Shown piece after piece: positions 1-6,846 of a stretch of DNA of 7,007 nucleotides. Positions within the stretch are counted from its first letter, which is position 1; every line of letters begins with the position of its first letter. A program made the position numbers and the translations under genes. The stretch is from CAZHPA01 sp964533945 (lineage in GTDB: Bacteria > Bacillota > Clostridia > Lachnospirales > WRBF01): assembly GCA_964533945.1 (NCBI GenBank), contig CAZHPA010000060.1:1-7007 (forward strand). Reading direction: 5' to 3'. A model generated the notes under the pieces. It was not told the origin of the DNA, searched no databases, and worked only from the letters and a program-made list of their open reading frames with translations.

Positions 1-4
1 TAAT

Positions 5-64
5 TTTTATTTTAAAGCTTTTATTTTAAAGTGTTTTTAAATTTGTTTTAAAGTTGTTTTAAAA
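5..64. repeat. Degenerate tandem array of TTTTAAA cores upstream of spoVB
   Basis: The heptamer TTTTAAA occurs five times, starting at 10, 24, 35, 46 and 57, so the spacings are 14, 11, 11 and 11 bp. The first two units share the 13-mer TTTTATTTTAAAG (5-17 and 19-31). The last units share TTGTTTTAAA (43-52 and 54-63). Each core contains TTTAAA. The roughly one-turn spacing puts the cores on nearly the same face of the helix. Function is unknown. It could be a low-complexity minisatellite, an upstream A/T-rich activating region, or a set of protein sites. No gene is seen in bases 1-101. Confidence 0.6.
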
Positions 65-101
65 CTTTATTATAAGCCTTTAGCATGTATAAAAACAGTT
101 T

Positions 102-132
102 TTGACGAATAGGATTATAACAACATTATTAA
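102..132 (+). promoter_or_regulatory. Weak candidate sigma-A promoter for spoVB
   Basis: TTGACG at 102-107 matches the -35 consensus at five of six bases. Possible -10 hexamers follow: ATTATT at 125-130 (17 bp spacer) or TATTAA at 127-132 (19 bp spacer). Neither is a good -10 match. Transcription would start near 137-139 and leave a leader of about 26 nt that still contains the SD site. This reading treats the TTG at 102 as part of a -35 box, not as a start codon. It is a guess from spacing. Confidence 0.25.
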
Positions 133-152
133 TCTTTGTCTATACAATTGCG

Positions 153-158
153 GGAGGT
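153..158 (+). promoter_or_regulatory. Shine-Dalgarno site that fixes the spoVB start
   Basis: GGAGGT at 153-158 lies six bases before the ATG at 165, which is ideal spacing. The TTG at 102 that would extend the frame by 21 codons has no SD site in front of it. This decides the start in favour of 165. Confidence 0.85.
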
Positions 159-164
159 CGGAAA

Positions 165-1709
165 ATGAGTATTGTAAACGGTGCAATTATTTTAACTATA
201 GCAGGAGTTATAACCAGAATATTGGGTTTTGTCTATAGAATATATATGTCTAACGTTATGGGCGCTGAAGGTATGGGGTTATATCAACTTATTATGCCGG
301 TATACGGGCTTGCATGGAGTATTGCTTGTTCGGGCTTTACAACAACGGTTTCAAAATTAACGGCACAGGAAAAAGCAAAAGGCGAAAGCGGAAACATTAG
401 GCGAATTTTAAAACAAAGCACAATAATTACAACTATGCTTGGCTGCTTGCTTGGGGTTTTAATGTATTTTTTTGCAGAACCTATGGCAGTTTTAGTTTTT
501 AAAGATGCAAGAACGGTACTTTCTTTGCAAATATTATCGTTTGCATTACCGTTTATGGCTATGGGAAGCTGCATTAGAGGTTATTTTTTTGGAATACAAG
601 AAGCCATTATTCCGGCAATTAATCAAGTTTTTGAGCAAACCGTTAGAATGATTGTTGTATATTTTTTGGCAGGAACATTTATGCCTTTAGGGCTTGAATT
701 TGCTTGTGCTGCTGCAATAATTGGTATAGTTGCAGAAGAAGCAATTTCTTTTATATTTGTATTTATAGCATATAAAAAGTATAAAGATAAAAAAACAGCA
801 ATACGCCGCCCAACTTATTCGGGCATGTATACGCTAACGCTTATTTTTACAATGGCACTTCCTTTAAGCGCAACAAGGATAACGGGTTCGCTTTTAGGAA
901 CATTTGAAAATGCACTAATACCACAAAGGCTTCAAGCATATGGTTATACGGCAAAAGAAGCGATTAGCATATTTGGGCAAATATCGGGAATGGCAATGCC
1001 TTTAATTTTTTTTCCATCGGCGTTTTTAATGTCTTTGGCAATTTCTTTAGTTCCGGCAGTTTCTGAAGCACAAGCTATGAATAATCTTTTAAGAATTAAA
1101 AATACAGCTTCAAAATCAATGCTTTTTTCCTCTGTAATTGGTTTTTTTGCCGCCGCAGGGTTTATAGTTTTTTCAAAAGAACTTGGCACTGTAATTTACA
1201 ATCAAGATATTAGCCAAATGTTAATTTTACTTGGAATTATGTGTCCGTTTTTATATATGCAAGTTGTTCTTTCGGGAATATTAAATGGGCTTGGCTGTCA
1301 AGTATTTATATTTAGAAACAGCTTAATTTCATCAATTATAAACATTGGATTTATATATTTTCTTGTTCCAAAACAAGGTGTTAATGCATTTATTTTAGGT
1401 TGGTTTGTTAGTTTAATTGTAGTTTGTTGGTTTGAAATTGAAAAGCTAAGGCAATCTGTTGATTTAATTTTTGAATTTAGAAATTGGTTTATAAAGCCTG
1501 TTATATCGGCGGCGGCTTCGTCACTTATGGTTAAGCTTTTAGCAAATAAATTAATATTTGCAGTATTTGGGGAAAAACTTGGGTTAACATTTGCAATTGC
1601 GTTGCTTTTTGCTTTATATATGGTATTTATTTTATTAACGGGCTGTTTAAGTACTTCTGATATAACAGAAATAATTAATAGAAGGAAGCTTAAAAGCCAA
1701 GCGGCTTGA
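165..1709 (+). CDS. spoVB: Stage V sporulation protein B, MOP-superfamily lipid-precursor flippase
   Basis: This is a 514-residue polytopic membrane protein of the MATE/MurJ-like (MOP) superfamily, close to the roughly 518 residues of Bacillus subtilis SpoVB. The N-terminus carries the family signature: TRILGFVYRIYMS at 17-29, MGAEGMGLYQLI at 32-43, then PVYGLAWSI and CSGFTT up to about residue 60. About a dozen or more hydrophobic segments follow to residue 492, and the tail is short and basic (NRRKLKSQAA). In the family, SpoVB is needed for spore cortex synthesis and is thought to flip lipid-linked peptidoglycan precursor across the outer forespore membrane. The ATG at 165 is chosen because GGAGGT precedes it by six bases. 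An upstream TTG frame to 102 is open but lacks an SD site. The gene stands alone, converges on leuS, and is followed by a 109-nt trailer ending in a hairpin. No sporulation (sigma-E) promoter could be placed convincingly. Another polysaccharide-flippase paralogue such as YkvU is the main alternative. Confidence 0.88.
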   Translation: MSIVNGAIILTIAGVITRILGFVYRIYMSNVMGAEGMGLYQLIMPVYGLAWSIACSGFTTTVSKLTAQEKAKGESGNIRRILKQSTIITTMLGCLLGVLMYFFAEPMAVLVFKDARTVLSLQILSFALPFMAMGSCIRGYFFGIQEAIIPAINQVFEQTVRMIVVYFLAGTFMPLGLEFACAAAIIGIVAEEAISFIFVFIAYKKYKDKKTAIRRPTYSGMYTLTLIFTMALPLSATRITGSLLGTFENALIPQRLQAYGYTAKEAISIFGQISGMAMPLIFFPSAFLMSLAISLVPAVSEAQAMNNLLRIKNTASKSMLFSSVIGFFAAAGFIVFSKELGTVIYNQDISQMLILLGIMCPFLYMQVVLSGILNGLGCQVFIFRNSLISSIINIGFIYFLVPKQGVNAFILGWFVSLIVVCWFEIEKLRQSVDLIFEFRNWFIKPVISAAASSLMVKLLANKLIFAVFGEKLGLTFAIALLFALYMVFILLTGCLSTSDITEIINRRKLKSQAA

Positions 1710-1749
1710 TATATACAATTTTTTGCAACTCATCTTTAGGCGTTGGGAA

Positions 1750-1808
1750 TTGCTAACAACGGGTTGCTTAAACGCTTCTAATATAACAGAAACAACTTTA
1801 AAAGCAAA
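1750..1808 (+). repeat. Decayed duplicate of the spoVB 3' end
   Basis: This stretch aligns with 1632-1700 at the 3' end of spoVB. Over 1632-1676 against 1750-1797, with one 3-base insertion (ACA at 1756-1758), 35 of 45 bases match and all ten differences are transitions. After a 13-base gap, 1690-1700 matches 1798-1808 at ten of eleven bases. Translated in the matching frame, the copy reads LLTTGCLNASNITETT beside LLTGCLSTSDITEII in SpoVB. The frame has no credible start codon or SD site and runs on into the terminator hairpin, ending at TAG 1843-1845. The 13-base gap shifts it out of the SpoVB frame. It is best read as a non-functional remnant of a tandem duplication or of a second, lost spoVB-like gene. 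Confidence 0.65.
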
Positions 1809-1818
1809 CAACATAAAC

Positions 1819-1843
1819 AAAGCCCCTTATAACAAGGGGCTTT
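1819..1843. terminator. Bidirectional rho-independent terminator between spoVB and leuS
   Basis: AAAGCCCCTT (1819-1828) and AAGGGGCTTT (1834-1843) form a perfect 10-bp stem with the five-base loop ATAAC. Each strand has a T-rich but interrupted tail: TTTAGCTTTATTT on the plus strand and TTTGTTTATGTTG on the minus strand. The stem starts four bases after the leuS stop codon and lies 109 bases after the spoVB stop. It is the only strong hairpin in the gap, so it probably serves both convergent transcripts. Confidence 0.85.
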
Positions 1844-1847
1844 AGCT

Positions 1848-4271
1848 TTATTTCACAACAAAATTAACGATTTTATTTGGAACATAAATTTCTTTAACAA
1901 TATTAACATCTACAAGCCTTTCTGCAACTGCTTCCTTTGCCGCATTCAAAACATCTTCTTTATTAGAATTAGTAGGAACTTTTATGCTTTTACGAAGCTT
2001 GCCGTTTACTTGTATTGCAATTTCAATGTAGTCTTCTTTCATTTTTTCCGCATCATATACAGGCCAAGTTTCTTTGAAAACGCTTTCGTTATGCCCTAAA
2101 ATTTCCCACATTTCCTCTGAAACATGAGGAGCAAAAGGAGCAAGAAGTATAACTAACGCTTCTAGTGTGTTTTTATCAATGCCGCCGGCTTTTTTAACAA
2201 CATCTGTTAGTTTGTTTGTATGTTCCATAAATCCGCTTACAACTGTATTTAGTGTTAAGTTGTTTAATCTTGTTGTTATGTCGTAAATCATTTTGTTTCG
2301 TGCAATAACAAGCTCTTTTGTTTCGCCAATTATTTTGTCTTTATATTCAAAAACAAGCTTCCATGTCTTATTTAAATATCTAAATACGCCGTCGATTCCG
2401 CTATCGTCCCATTCAGAATCAAGCTCAGGAGGCCCAACAAACAGTTCATACATTCTAAGTGAATCGCAGCCATATTTATTAACAAGCCCATCCGGAGAAA
2501 CTACGTTTCCTGCCGATTTACTCATTTTTGCACCGTCTTTATTTATCATACCTTGATTAAACAGCTTTAAAAACGGTTCATCAAAATTAACAGTACCTAT
2601 ATCAAATAAAAACTTAGTATAAAATCTTGCATATAACAAATGAAGCACAGCATGTTCGATTCCACCAACATAATAGTCAACAGGAAGCCATTTTTCAAGC
2701 GCTTCTTTAGAAGCCAATTCTTTGTCGTTGTGGGGGTCTGCATATCTTAAAAAATACCATGAAGACCCTGCCCATTGAGGCATTGTATTTGTTTCACGTT
2801 TTGCAAACCCGCCGCAGCTTGGGCAAGTTGTGTTTACCCATTCTTCAATGTCTGCAAGCGGAGATTCGCCTGTTGATGTTGGCTGGTATTTTGAAACATT
2901 AGGAAGTAAAACAGGCAAATCTTTTTCATCAACAGCAACAACGCCGCATTTTTCGCAATGAACAACAGGTATTGGTTCGCCCCAATAGCGTTGACGTGAA
3001 AATACCCAATCTCTAAGTTTGTAATTTATTGTTCGTTTGCCAATGCCTTCTTGTTCTACATAATCTTGCGCTTTAACTTTTGCGTCTTTAGTTTTAAGCC
3101 CGTCCCATTGTTTAGAATTAATAGAAATGCCGTCACCTGTAAACGCTTCTGTTAATTCATCGTCTGTTCCGTCTTCTTTTTTGATAACAGGTATAATTGG
3201 TAAATTGAATTTTTTCGCAAATTCAAAGTCACGTTGGTCATGCGCCGGAACACACATAATTGCGCCTGTTCCGTAATCAATTAAAACGTAATCGGAAACC
3301 CAAACAGGCACTTTTTCGCCATTAATTGGATTTACGCAATAACTTCCTGTAAAAACGCCTGTTTTTTCCTTGTCGGTCATTCTATCAACAGAAGATTTTG
3401 TGCTTGCTGCAAAAACATATTTTTCCATCTCTTGTTTTTGGGAAGGTGTTGTTAGTTTTTCTACAAGCGAGTGTTCAGGAGCAAGTACCATAAATGTTGC
3501 GCCGTAAAGCGTATCTGGGCGTGTTGTAAACACTTTAACTGCTTCTATTGAATTTTCGATTGGAAAATCAACTTCTGCGCCGTAGCTTTTGCCTATCCAA
3601 TCGGACTGCATTTTTTTAACTTTTTCAGGCCAATCAAGTTTATTTAAATCTTCAAGCAAACGTTCTGCATACGCTGTTATTTTAAGCATCCATTGGCGGA
3701 GCATTTTTTTCGTAACTGTTGTACCACAACGGTCGCATGTGCCACTTGCAGCTTCTTCATTTGCAAGAACGCATTTACAGCTTGGACACCAGTTAAGCGG
3801 CATTTCTTTTTCGTATGCAAGCCCGTTTTTAAACATTTGAATAAAAATCCATTGTGTCCATTTGTAGTAACTTGGGTCTGTTGTGTTAACTTCTCTATCC
3901 CAATCGTAAACGGCGCTAATTTCTTGAAGTTGGCGTTTTGCGTTTGCAATGCTTTCTGCTGTACATACAGAAGGGTGTATTCCAACTTTAATTGCGTAAT
4001 TTTCGGCAGGAAGCCCGAAAGCATCCCAACCCATAGGGTGCAATATTTCATAACCATTAAGTATTTTATATCTGCTTAATACATCACTTAAAACATAGCC
4101 TCTCCAATGCCCAACATGAAGGCCACTTGCCGAAGGGTATGGGAACATATCTAAGCAATAAAACTTTTTTTTATTTGAATTTTCTGTATTTTTAACATCC
4201 TTATTCTGTATTGGGTTTTCTTTCCAGTTTTTGCGCCATTTATTTTCTATTGCGCGGAAATTGTAATTCAT
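1848..4271 (-). CDS. leuS: Leucyl-tRNA synthetase
   Basis: This 807-residue cytoplasmic class Ia synthetase attaches leucine to tRNA-Leu. The length is close to that of B. subtilis LeuRS. The HIGH motif is HVGH at 52-55, inside FPYPSASGLHVGH. A Cys4 zinc knuckle follows (C162, C165, C179, C182). The CP1 editing domain has the TTRPDT motif at 249-254 and GTGAIMCVPAHDQRD at 334-348, with the editing aspartate D345. A second CxxC pair set (C439/C442 and C483/C486) follows WGEPIPVVH. Catalytic KMSKS is at 582-586. The anticodon-binding helices and C-terminal domain occupy roughly 650-807. All landmarks are intact and no frameshift is seen. The ATG at 4271 has a GTGAGGT site at suitable distance. 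It lies nine bases behind the chemoreceptor gene and ends at the shared terminator. No T-box leader is visible. Confidence 0.98.
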   Translation of the reverse strand: MNYNFRAIENKWRKNWKENPIQNKDVKNTENSNKKKFYCLDMFPYPSASGLHVGHWRGYVLSDVLSRYKILNGYEILHPMGWDAFGLPAENYAIKVGIHPSVCTAESIANAKRQLQEISAVYDWDREVNTTDPSYYKWTQWIFIQMFKNGLAYEKEMPLNWCPSCKCVLANEEAASGTCDRCGTTVTKKMLRQWMLKITAYAERLLEDLNKLDWPEKVKKMQSDWIGKSYGAEVDFPIENSIEAVKVFTTRPDTLYGATFMVLAPEHSLVEKLTTPSQKQEMEKYVFAASTKSSVDRMTDKEKTGVFTGSYCVNPINGEKVPVWVSDYVLIDYGTGAIMCVPAHDQRDFEFAKKFNLPIIPVIKKEDGTDDELTEAFTGDGISINSKQWDGLKTKDAKVKAQDYVEQEGIGKRTINYKLRDWVFSRQRYWGEPIPVVHCEKCGVVAVDEKDLPVLLPNVSKYQPTSTGESPLADIEEWVNTTCPSCGGFAKRETNTMPQWAGSSWYFLRYADPHNDKELASKEALEKWLPVDYYVGGIEHAVLHLLYARFYTKFLFDIGTVNFDEPFLKLFNQGMINKDGAKMSKSAGNVVSPDGLVNKYGCDSLRMYELFVGPPELDSEWDDSGIDGVFRYLNKTWKLVFEYKDKIIGETKELVIARNKMIYDITTRLNNLTLNTVVSGFMEHTNKLTDVVKKAGGIDKNTLEALVILLAPFAPHVSEEMWEILGHNESVFKETWPVYDAEKMKEDYIEIAIQVNGKLRKSIKVPTNSNKEDVLNAAKEAVAERLVDVNIVKEIYVPNKIVNFVVK

Positions 4272-4277
4272 TTTTTA

Positions 4278-4284
4278 ACCTCAC
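4278..4284 (-). promoter_or_regulatory. leuS Shine-Dalgarno site overlapping the upstream stop codon
   Basis: The minus strand reads GTGAGGT from 4284 to 4278, with the GAGG core seven bases before the leuS ATG. The TGA stop of the chemoreceptor gene (4283-4281) lies inside this site. Ribosomes ending the first gene would therefore cover the leuS initiation region, which suggests translational coupling or re-initiation. Confidence 0.8.
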
Positions 4285-6617
4285 TTTAATTTAAATCTGC
4301 TTACCATGTCTTTCAAGACATATGCTTGCGTTGTCATTTCTTCACTTGTTGCTGCACTTTCTTCTGCAGCAGCACTTGTTGATAGCGTTGCTTTAGAAAT
4401 TTGTTCTGTTCCATGTTCAATTTGTAAAATTGTTGTTGCTTGTTCCGATGAAGATTGTGCAATTTCGGAAGCCAAATCAACAGTACTGCTTATGCCTTCT
4501 GCAACTTTTGCAAGAGCATCTTTTGTATCGAAAGCAATTAATGCACCGTTTTCAACTTTTGCCAAAGAGCTGTCAATCATTTCGGCTGTTTCTTTTGCTG
4601 CAGAAGCGCTGCGTGTTGCTAAATTTCTAACTTCTTCGGCAACAACGGCAAAGCCTTTGCCGTATACTCCGGCTCTTGCTGCTTCAACAGCAGCATTTAA
4701 TGCCAATAAATTTGTTTGGAACGCTATGTCGTCAATTACCTTAATAATGTTAGCTATGTCATTTGAAGAAGCTTTAATAGTTTGCATAGCTTCAACCATT
4801 TCTGCAATTTGCCTATTTCCGTTTTCAACGTCTTTTTTAGCTTTAGCAGAAAAATCCCTAACTTTAGCGGCACTTTCAGCATTTTCAGAAGTTTGTTGTG
4901 AAATTGTGCTAATTATTGAATTAATTTCTTGAACAGCGCTTGCTTGATCTGAGGCGCTTTGGGCAAGAGTAATACTTTCATTTGCAACGCTTTGAGAAGC
5001 ATTTTCAACTTGAGATGCTGCGCTTATAATTTCTGAAAAAGTTTCATTTAAGTTTTTAACAATAACATTTATTGAATCTTTAAGAGTTTTAAAGTCACCC
5101 ATGTATTCTCTTTCGATATCTGTTGTTAAGTCTTTATTTGCCATAAGACCTAAAATATTTGAAAGTTCTTTAATATAGCTTTTGATTGTTGTGCTGCTTG
5201 TTTCAATGCTTTTGCTAATTTTCATAAACAGACTTCTTATATCTTCTGTAAATTCATCGCCTCTGCCGGGAACATATTCTAAATTAAGACTTCCTTTGGC
5301 CAAAAGTTCTAGTGAGCTAATAATTTTTTCAACTTCTTCGGTTTGATATTTATATCTTGAAGCCAACCTTCTTTTAGATTTATTATTTTCGGTTAAGTCG
5401 ATTACAAACTCAAGAGCGCCAACAACTTCATTGTTTTCATCAAATATTGGAATGCCAACATATTCAATTTCCAAGCTTTTATCAGGAAGATTTGATACAG
5501 TTTGAGATTTACACGTTTGTCCTGTTTGAAAACATTTTTTAACTGCACAATTTTCCGTGTCGCAATCGGTAGTATTAAAATAGTTAAAGCATTTTGTTTC
5601 TTTAACTTTTTCCAAAGTTTCGCCCGAAAGTTCTAAGGCTGCTTTATTCATATAATTAATTTGAAAGTTTTTATCTATTATTGTTATTGGAATATACACA
5701 TAATCTAAGTACTTTGCCAAAGAATCTATAATACTATTTATTTCTATAACAACATCATTAAACTTTCCTTTTAAAAGCCCAACTTTTCCTCTTTCAGTAA
5801 TTTGACCTATTACTATTTTGTGGCTAATTGTATCAAGCTCAAGCATTAAGTCTTTCAAAGACTGAACAAGATAATTATACGACCCAATAAGCTGCCCTAT
5901 TTCTGTTTTGTCAGGCTTTAAATTTAATTGTATATCTATGTTGCCTTCCGACAGTTGTTTTGTAACTTCGCTAATTTTAGTAATGGGTTTAGTTATTTTA
6001 ACATTAACAAAAACAACCATAATTATTTGACCAAAAATTATAAGGAAAATACTTAAAAAGAAAACTGCATTAACTACATCCTGTCTTTTTTGGCTATATG
6101 CAATTTCTTGTGTTGTTCTTTTAGTTACAACTTCTTTAAATTCTTCTTTTAAGTCATCCATTTTATATTTAGTTTGAATATAATTATCATCGTATAGCAA
6201 TTTTCTTGCTTCTTCGAGTTCTCCGTTTTTTACGTACTGTATTGCACGCTCTTCAATTGGAACAAGTGAATCTGAGAGCTTTTTAATATTATTAATAATT
6301 GACATTTCAGAAGGGAAAATTTCAAGCTTCTCAAGTTTTTCAATTACTTTTTCTCTTGTTTTTATGTTATAAACTTCATTTAAATAGTGAGTTTCATGGA
6401 CTTCGTTCCCTGTTTGAGCATATAGCCTAATTTCCTCGGTTAAAAAATCGGAAGTTAACTTTAAATCGTTTGCACTATATATAAGTTCAAAGCTATTACT
6501 TCTTGCTTTATCAGCCTCTTTTTTTGCTAAATATGAATGAACTGAAACCCAAACAATAAAAAATAAAGAAATTATAGTTAGAATAGATATAAACCTGCTA
6601 AAGCTTTTAAGCCCCAC
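4281..6617 (-). CDS. Methyl-accepting chemotaxis protein with 4HB sensor, HAMP repeats and Cys-rich PAS domain
   Basis: This 778-residue membrane receptor should signal to CheA through CheW. TM1 spans about 9-28, an extracytoplasmic helical domain of the four-helix-bundle type about 29-181, and TM2 about 183-206. HAMP follows (about 207-258, KPITKISEVTKQLSEG region), then a HAMP-like linker (262-300). A PAS domain spans about 303-411 and holds five cysteines (C343, C352, C357, C362, C369). Two more HAMP-like modules lie at about 425-475 and 480-530. The kinase-control hairpin runs from about 530 to 778, with its tip at NAAVEAARAGVYGKGFAVVAEEVR (641-664). Candidate methylation sites are Q563/E564, E752/E753 and E759/E760. 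Aligned at the tip, E564 and E753 fall exactly where E304 and E493 lie in E. coli Tsr, pointing to the 36H class. Tsr E391 is V651 here, and no CheR-binding pentapeptide ends the protein. The GTG start at 6617 follows AAGGGAG at nine bases. The ligand is unknown. Confidence 0.93.
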   Translation of the reverse strand: MGLKSFSRFISILTIISLFFIVWVSVHSYLAKKEADKARSNSFELIYSANDLKLTSDFLTEEIRLYAQTGNEVHETHYLNEVYNIKTREKVIEKLEKLEIFPSEMSIINNIKKLSDSLVPIEERAIQYVKNGELEEARKLLYDDNYIQTKYKMDDLKEEFKEVVTKRTTQEIAYSQKRQDVVNAVFFLSIFLIIFGQIIMVVFVNVKITKPITKISEVTKQLSEGNIDIQLNLKPDKTEIGQLIGSYNYLVQSLKDLMLELDTISHKIVIGQITERGKVGLLKGKFNDVVIEINSIIDSLAKYLDYVYIPITIIDKNFQINYMNKAALELSGETLEKVKETKCFNYFNTTDCDTENCAVKKCFQTGQTCKSQTVSNLPDKSLEIEYVGIPIFDENNEVVGALEFVIDLTENNKSKRRLASRYKYQTEEVEKIISSLELLAKGSLNLEYVPGRGDEFTEDIRSLFMKISKSIETSSTTIKSYIKELSNILGLMANKDLTTDIEREYMGDFKTLKDSINVIVKNLNETFSEIISAASQVENASQSVANESITLAQSASDQASAVQEINSIISTISQQTSENAESAAKVRDFSAKAKKDVENGNRQIAEMVEAMQTIKASSNDIANIIKVIDDIAFQTNLLALNAAVEAARAGVYGKGFAVVAEEVRNLATRSASAAKETAEMIDSSLAKVENGALIAFDTKDALAKVAEGISSTVDLASEIAQSSSEQATTILQIEHGTEQISKATLSTSAAAEESAATSEEMTTQAYVLKDMVSRFKLK

Positions 6618-6626
6618 GCTCTTGCA

Positions 6627-6633
6627 CTCCCTT
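6627..6633 (-). promoter_or_regulatory. Shine-Dalgarno site for the GTG start of the chemoreceptor
   Basis: The minus strand reads AAGGGAG from 6633 to 6627, nine bases before the GTG at 6617-6615. The next in-frame methionine is at residue 104, well past TM1, so the GTG is the only start that keeps the first membrane helix. Confidence 0.7.
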
Positions 6634-6652
6634 CAGCGTTTGATAATATATT

Positions 6653-6681
6653 ATTATAACCATGTTTAGTTAAAAAGTAAA
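6653..6681 (-). promoter_or_regulatory. Sigma-A-type promoter for the chemoreceptor-leuS pair
   Basis: On the minus strand, TTTACT (6681-6676) is followed by a 17-base spacer and a perfect TATAAT (6658-6653). Transcription would start near 6646 and give a leader of about 28 nt carrying the SD site. The plus strand shows a 12-bp perfect palindrome ATAATATATTAT at 6643-6654, which touches the -10 box and the expected start and could be an operator. It could also simply be AT-rich chance. Confidence 0.5.
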
Positions 6682-6704
6682 GCAAAAATAAGATAAAGAA
6701 TAGG

Positions 6705-6730
6705 ATATTGGCGTTTTTAAATAAAGCTTA
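6705..6730 (-). promoter_or_regulatory. Candidate flagellar/chemotaxis sigma (SigD/FliA-type) promoter
   Basis: The minus strand carries GCCAATAT at 6712-6705, one base from the SigD -10 consensus GCCGATAT. Upstream is TAAGCTTT at 6730-6723, six of eight bases like the FliA-type TAAAGTTT. The gap of 10 bases is one short of the usual 11. Transcription would start near 6698, about 80 nt before the GTG. Chemoreceptor genes in B. subtilis are commonly SigD-dependent, so the position makes sense. The match alone could be chance. Confidence 0.35.
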
Positions 6731-6747
6731 ACAAATGTTCTTTGTTA
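6729..6747. repeat. Inverted repeat upstream of the chemoreceptor promoters
   Basis: TAACAAA (6729-6735) and TTTGTTA (6741-6747) form perfect 7-bp arms around the loop TGTTC. It lies just upstream of and touching the candidate SigD -35 element. It is too AT-rich to be a good terminator stem and lacks a T run directly after it, so a protein-binding site is as likely as a hairpin. Confidence 0.35.
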
Positions 6748-6846
6748 GTTATATTATTTGCGAGATTAAATAAAAGTTCATATACACTAACTTTTGCAAC
6801 AGCTTTAATTTATTTTCAAGTTTGTTTTATATAGGTGATTAAGCAT

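Noticed and set aside
141..148. TATACAAT, close to the sporulation sigma-E -10 consensus, upstream of spoVB
   Set aside because: Transcription would start at about 155, inside the SD site, and no matching -35 element lies 13-15 bases upstream.
102..164. Open frame from a TTG at 102 adding 21 residues to SpoVB
   Set aside because: No SD site precedes the TTG, while GGAGGT sits six bases before the ATG at 165, where the family's N-terminal signature begins.
3677..4079. Open frames of 126 (minus) and 128 (plus) codons over the 5' part of leuS
   Set aside because: Both overlap an intact, fully motif-supported leuS reading frame. Their products look like shifted or antisense translations, and no SD evidence supports them.
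4288..4316. TTGAAA-N17-TAAATT on the minus strand as an internal leuS promoter
   Set aside because: The -10 is poor and the start would fall at about 4281, within the leuS SD site, leaving no proper leader. The hexamers are also fixed by receptor codons.
4306..4932. Plus-strand open frame of 208 codons opposite the chemoreceptor signalling domain
   Set aside because: It is the antisense of a highly conserved Ala/Ser/Glu-rich coding region, which naturally leaves the opposite frame open. The product resembles no known protein.
6729..6740. LexA-like half-symmetric site GAACATTTGTTA on the minus strand
   Set aside because: It departs from the Firmicutes GAAC-N4-GTTC form at the last base and in the spacer preference, and the nearby genes have no SOS link.
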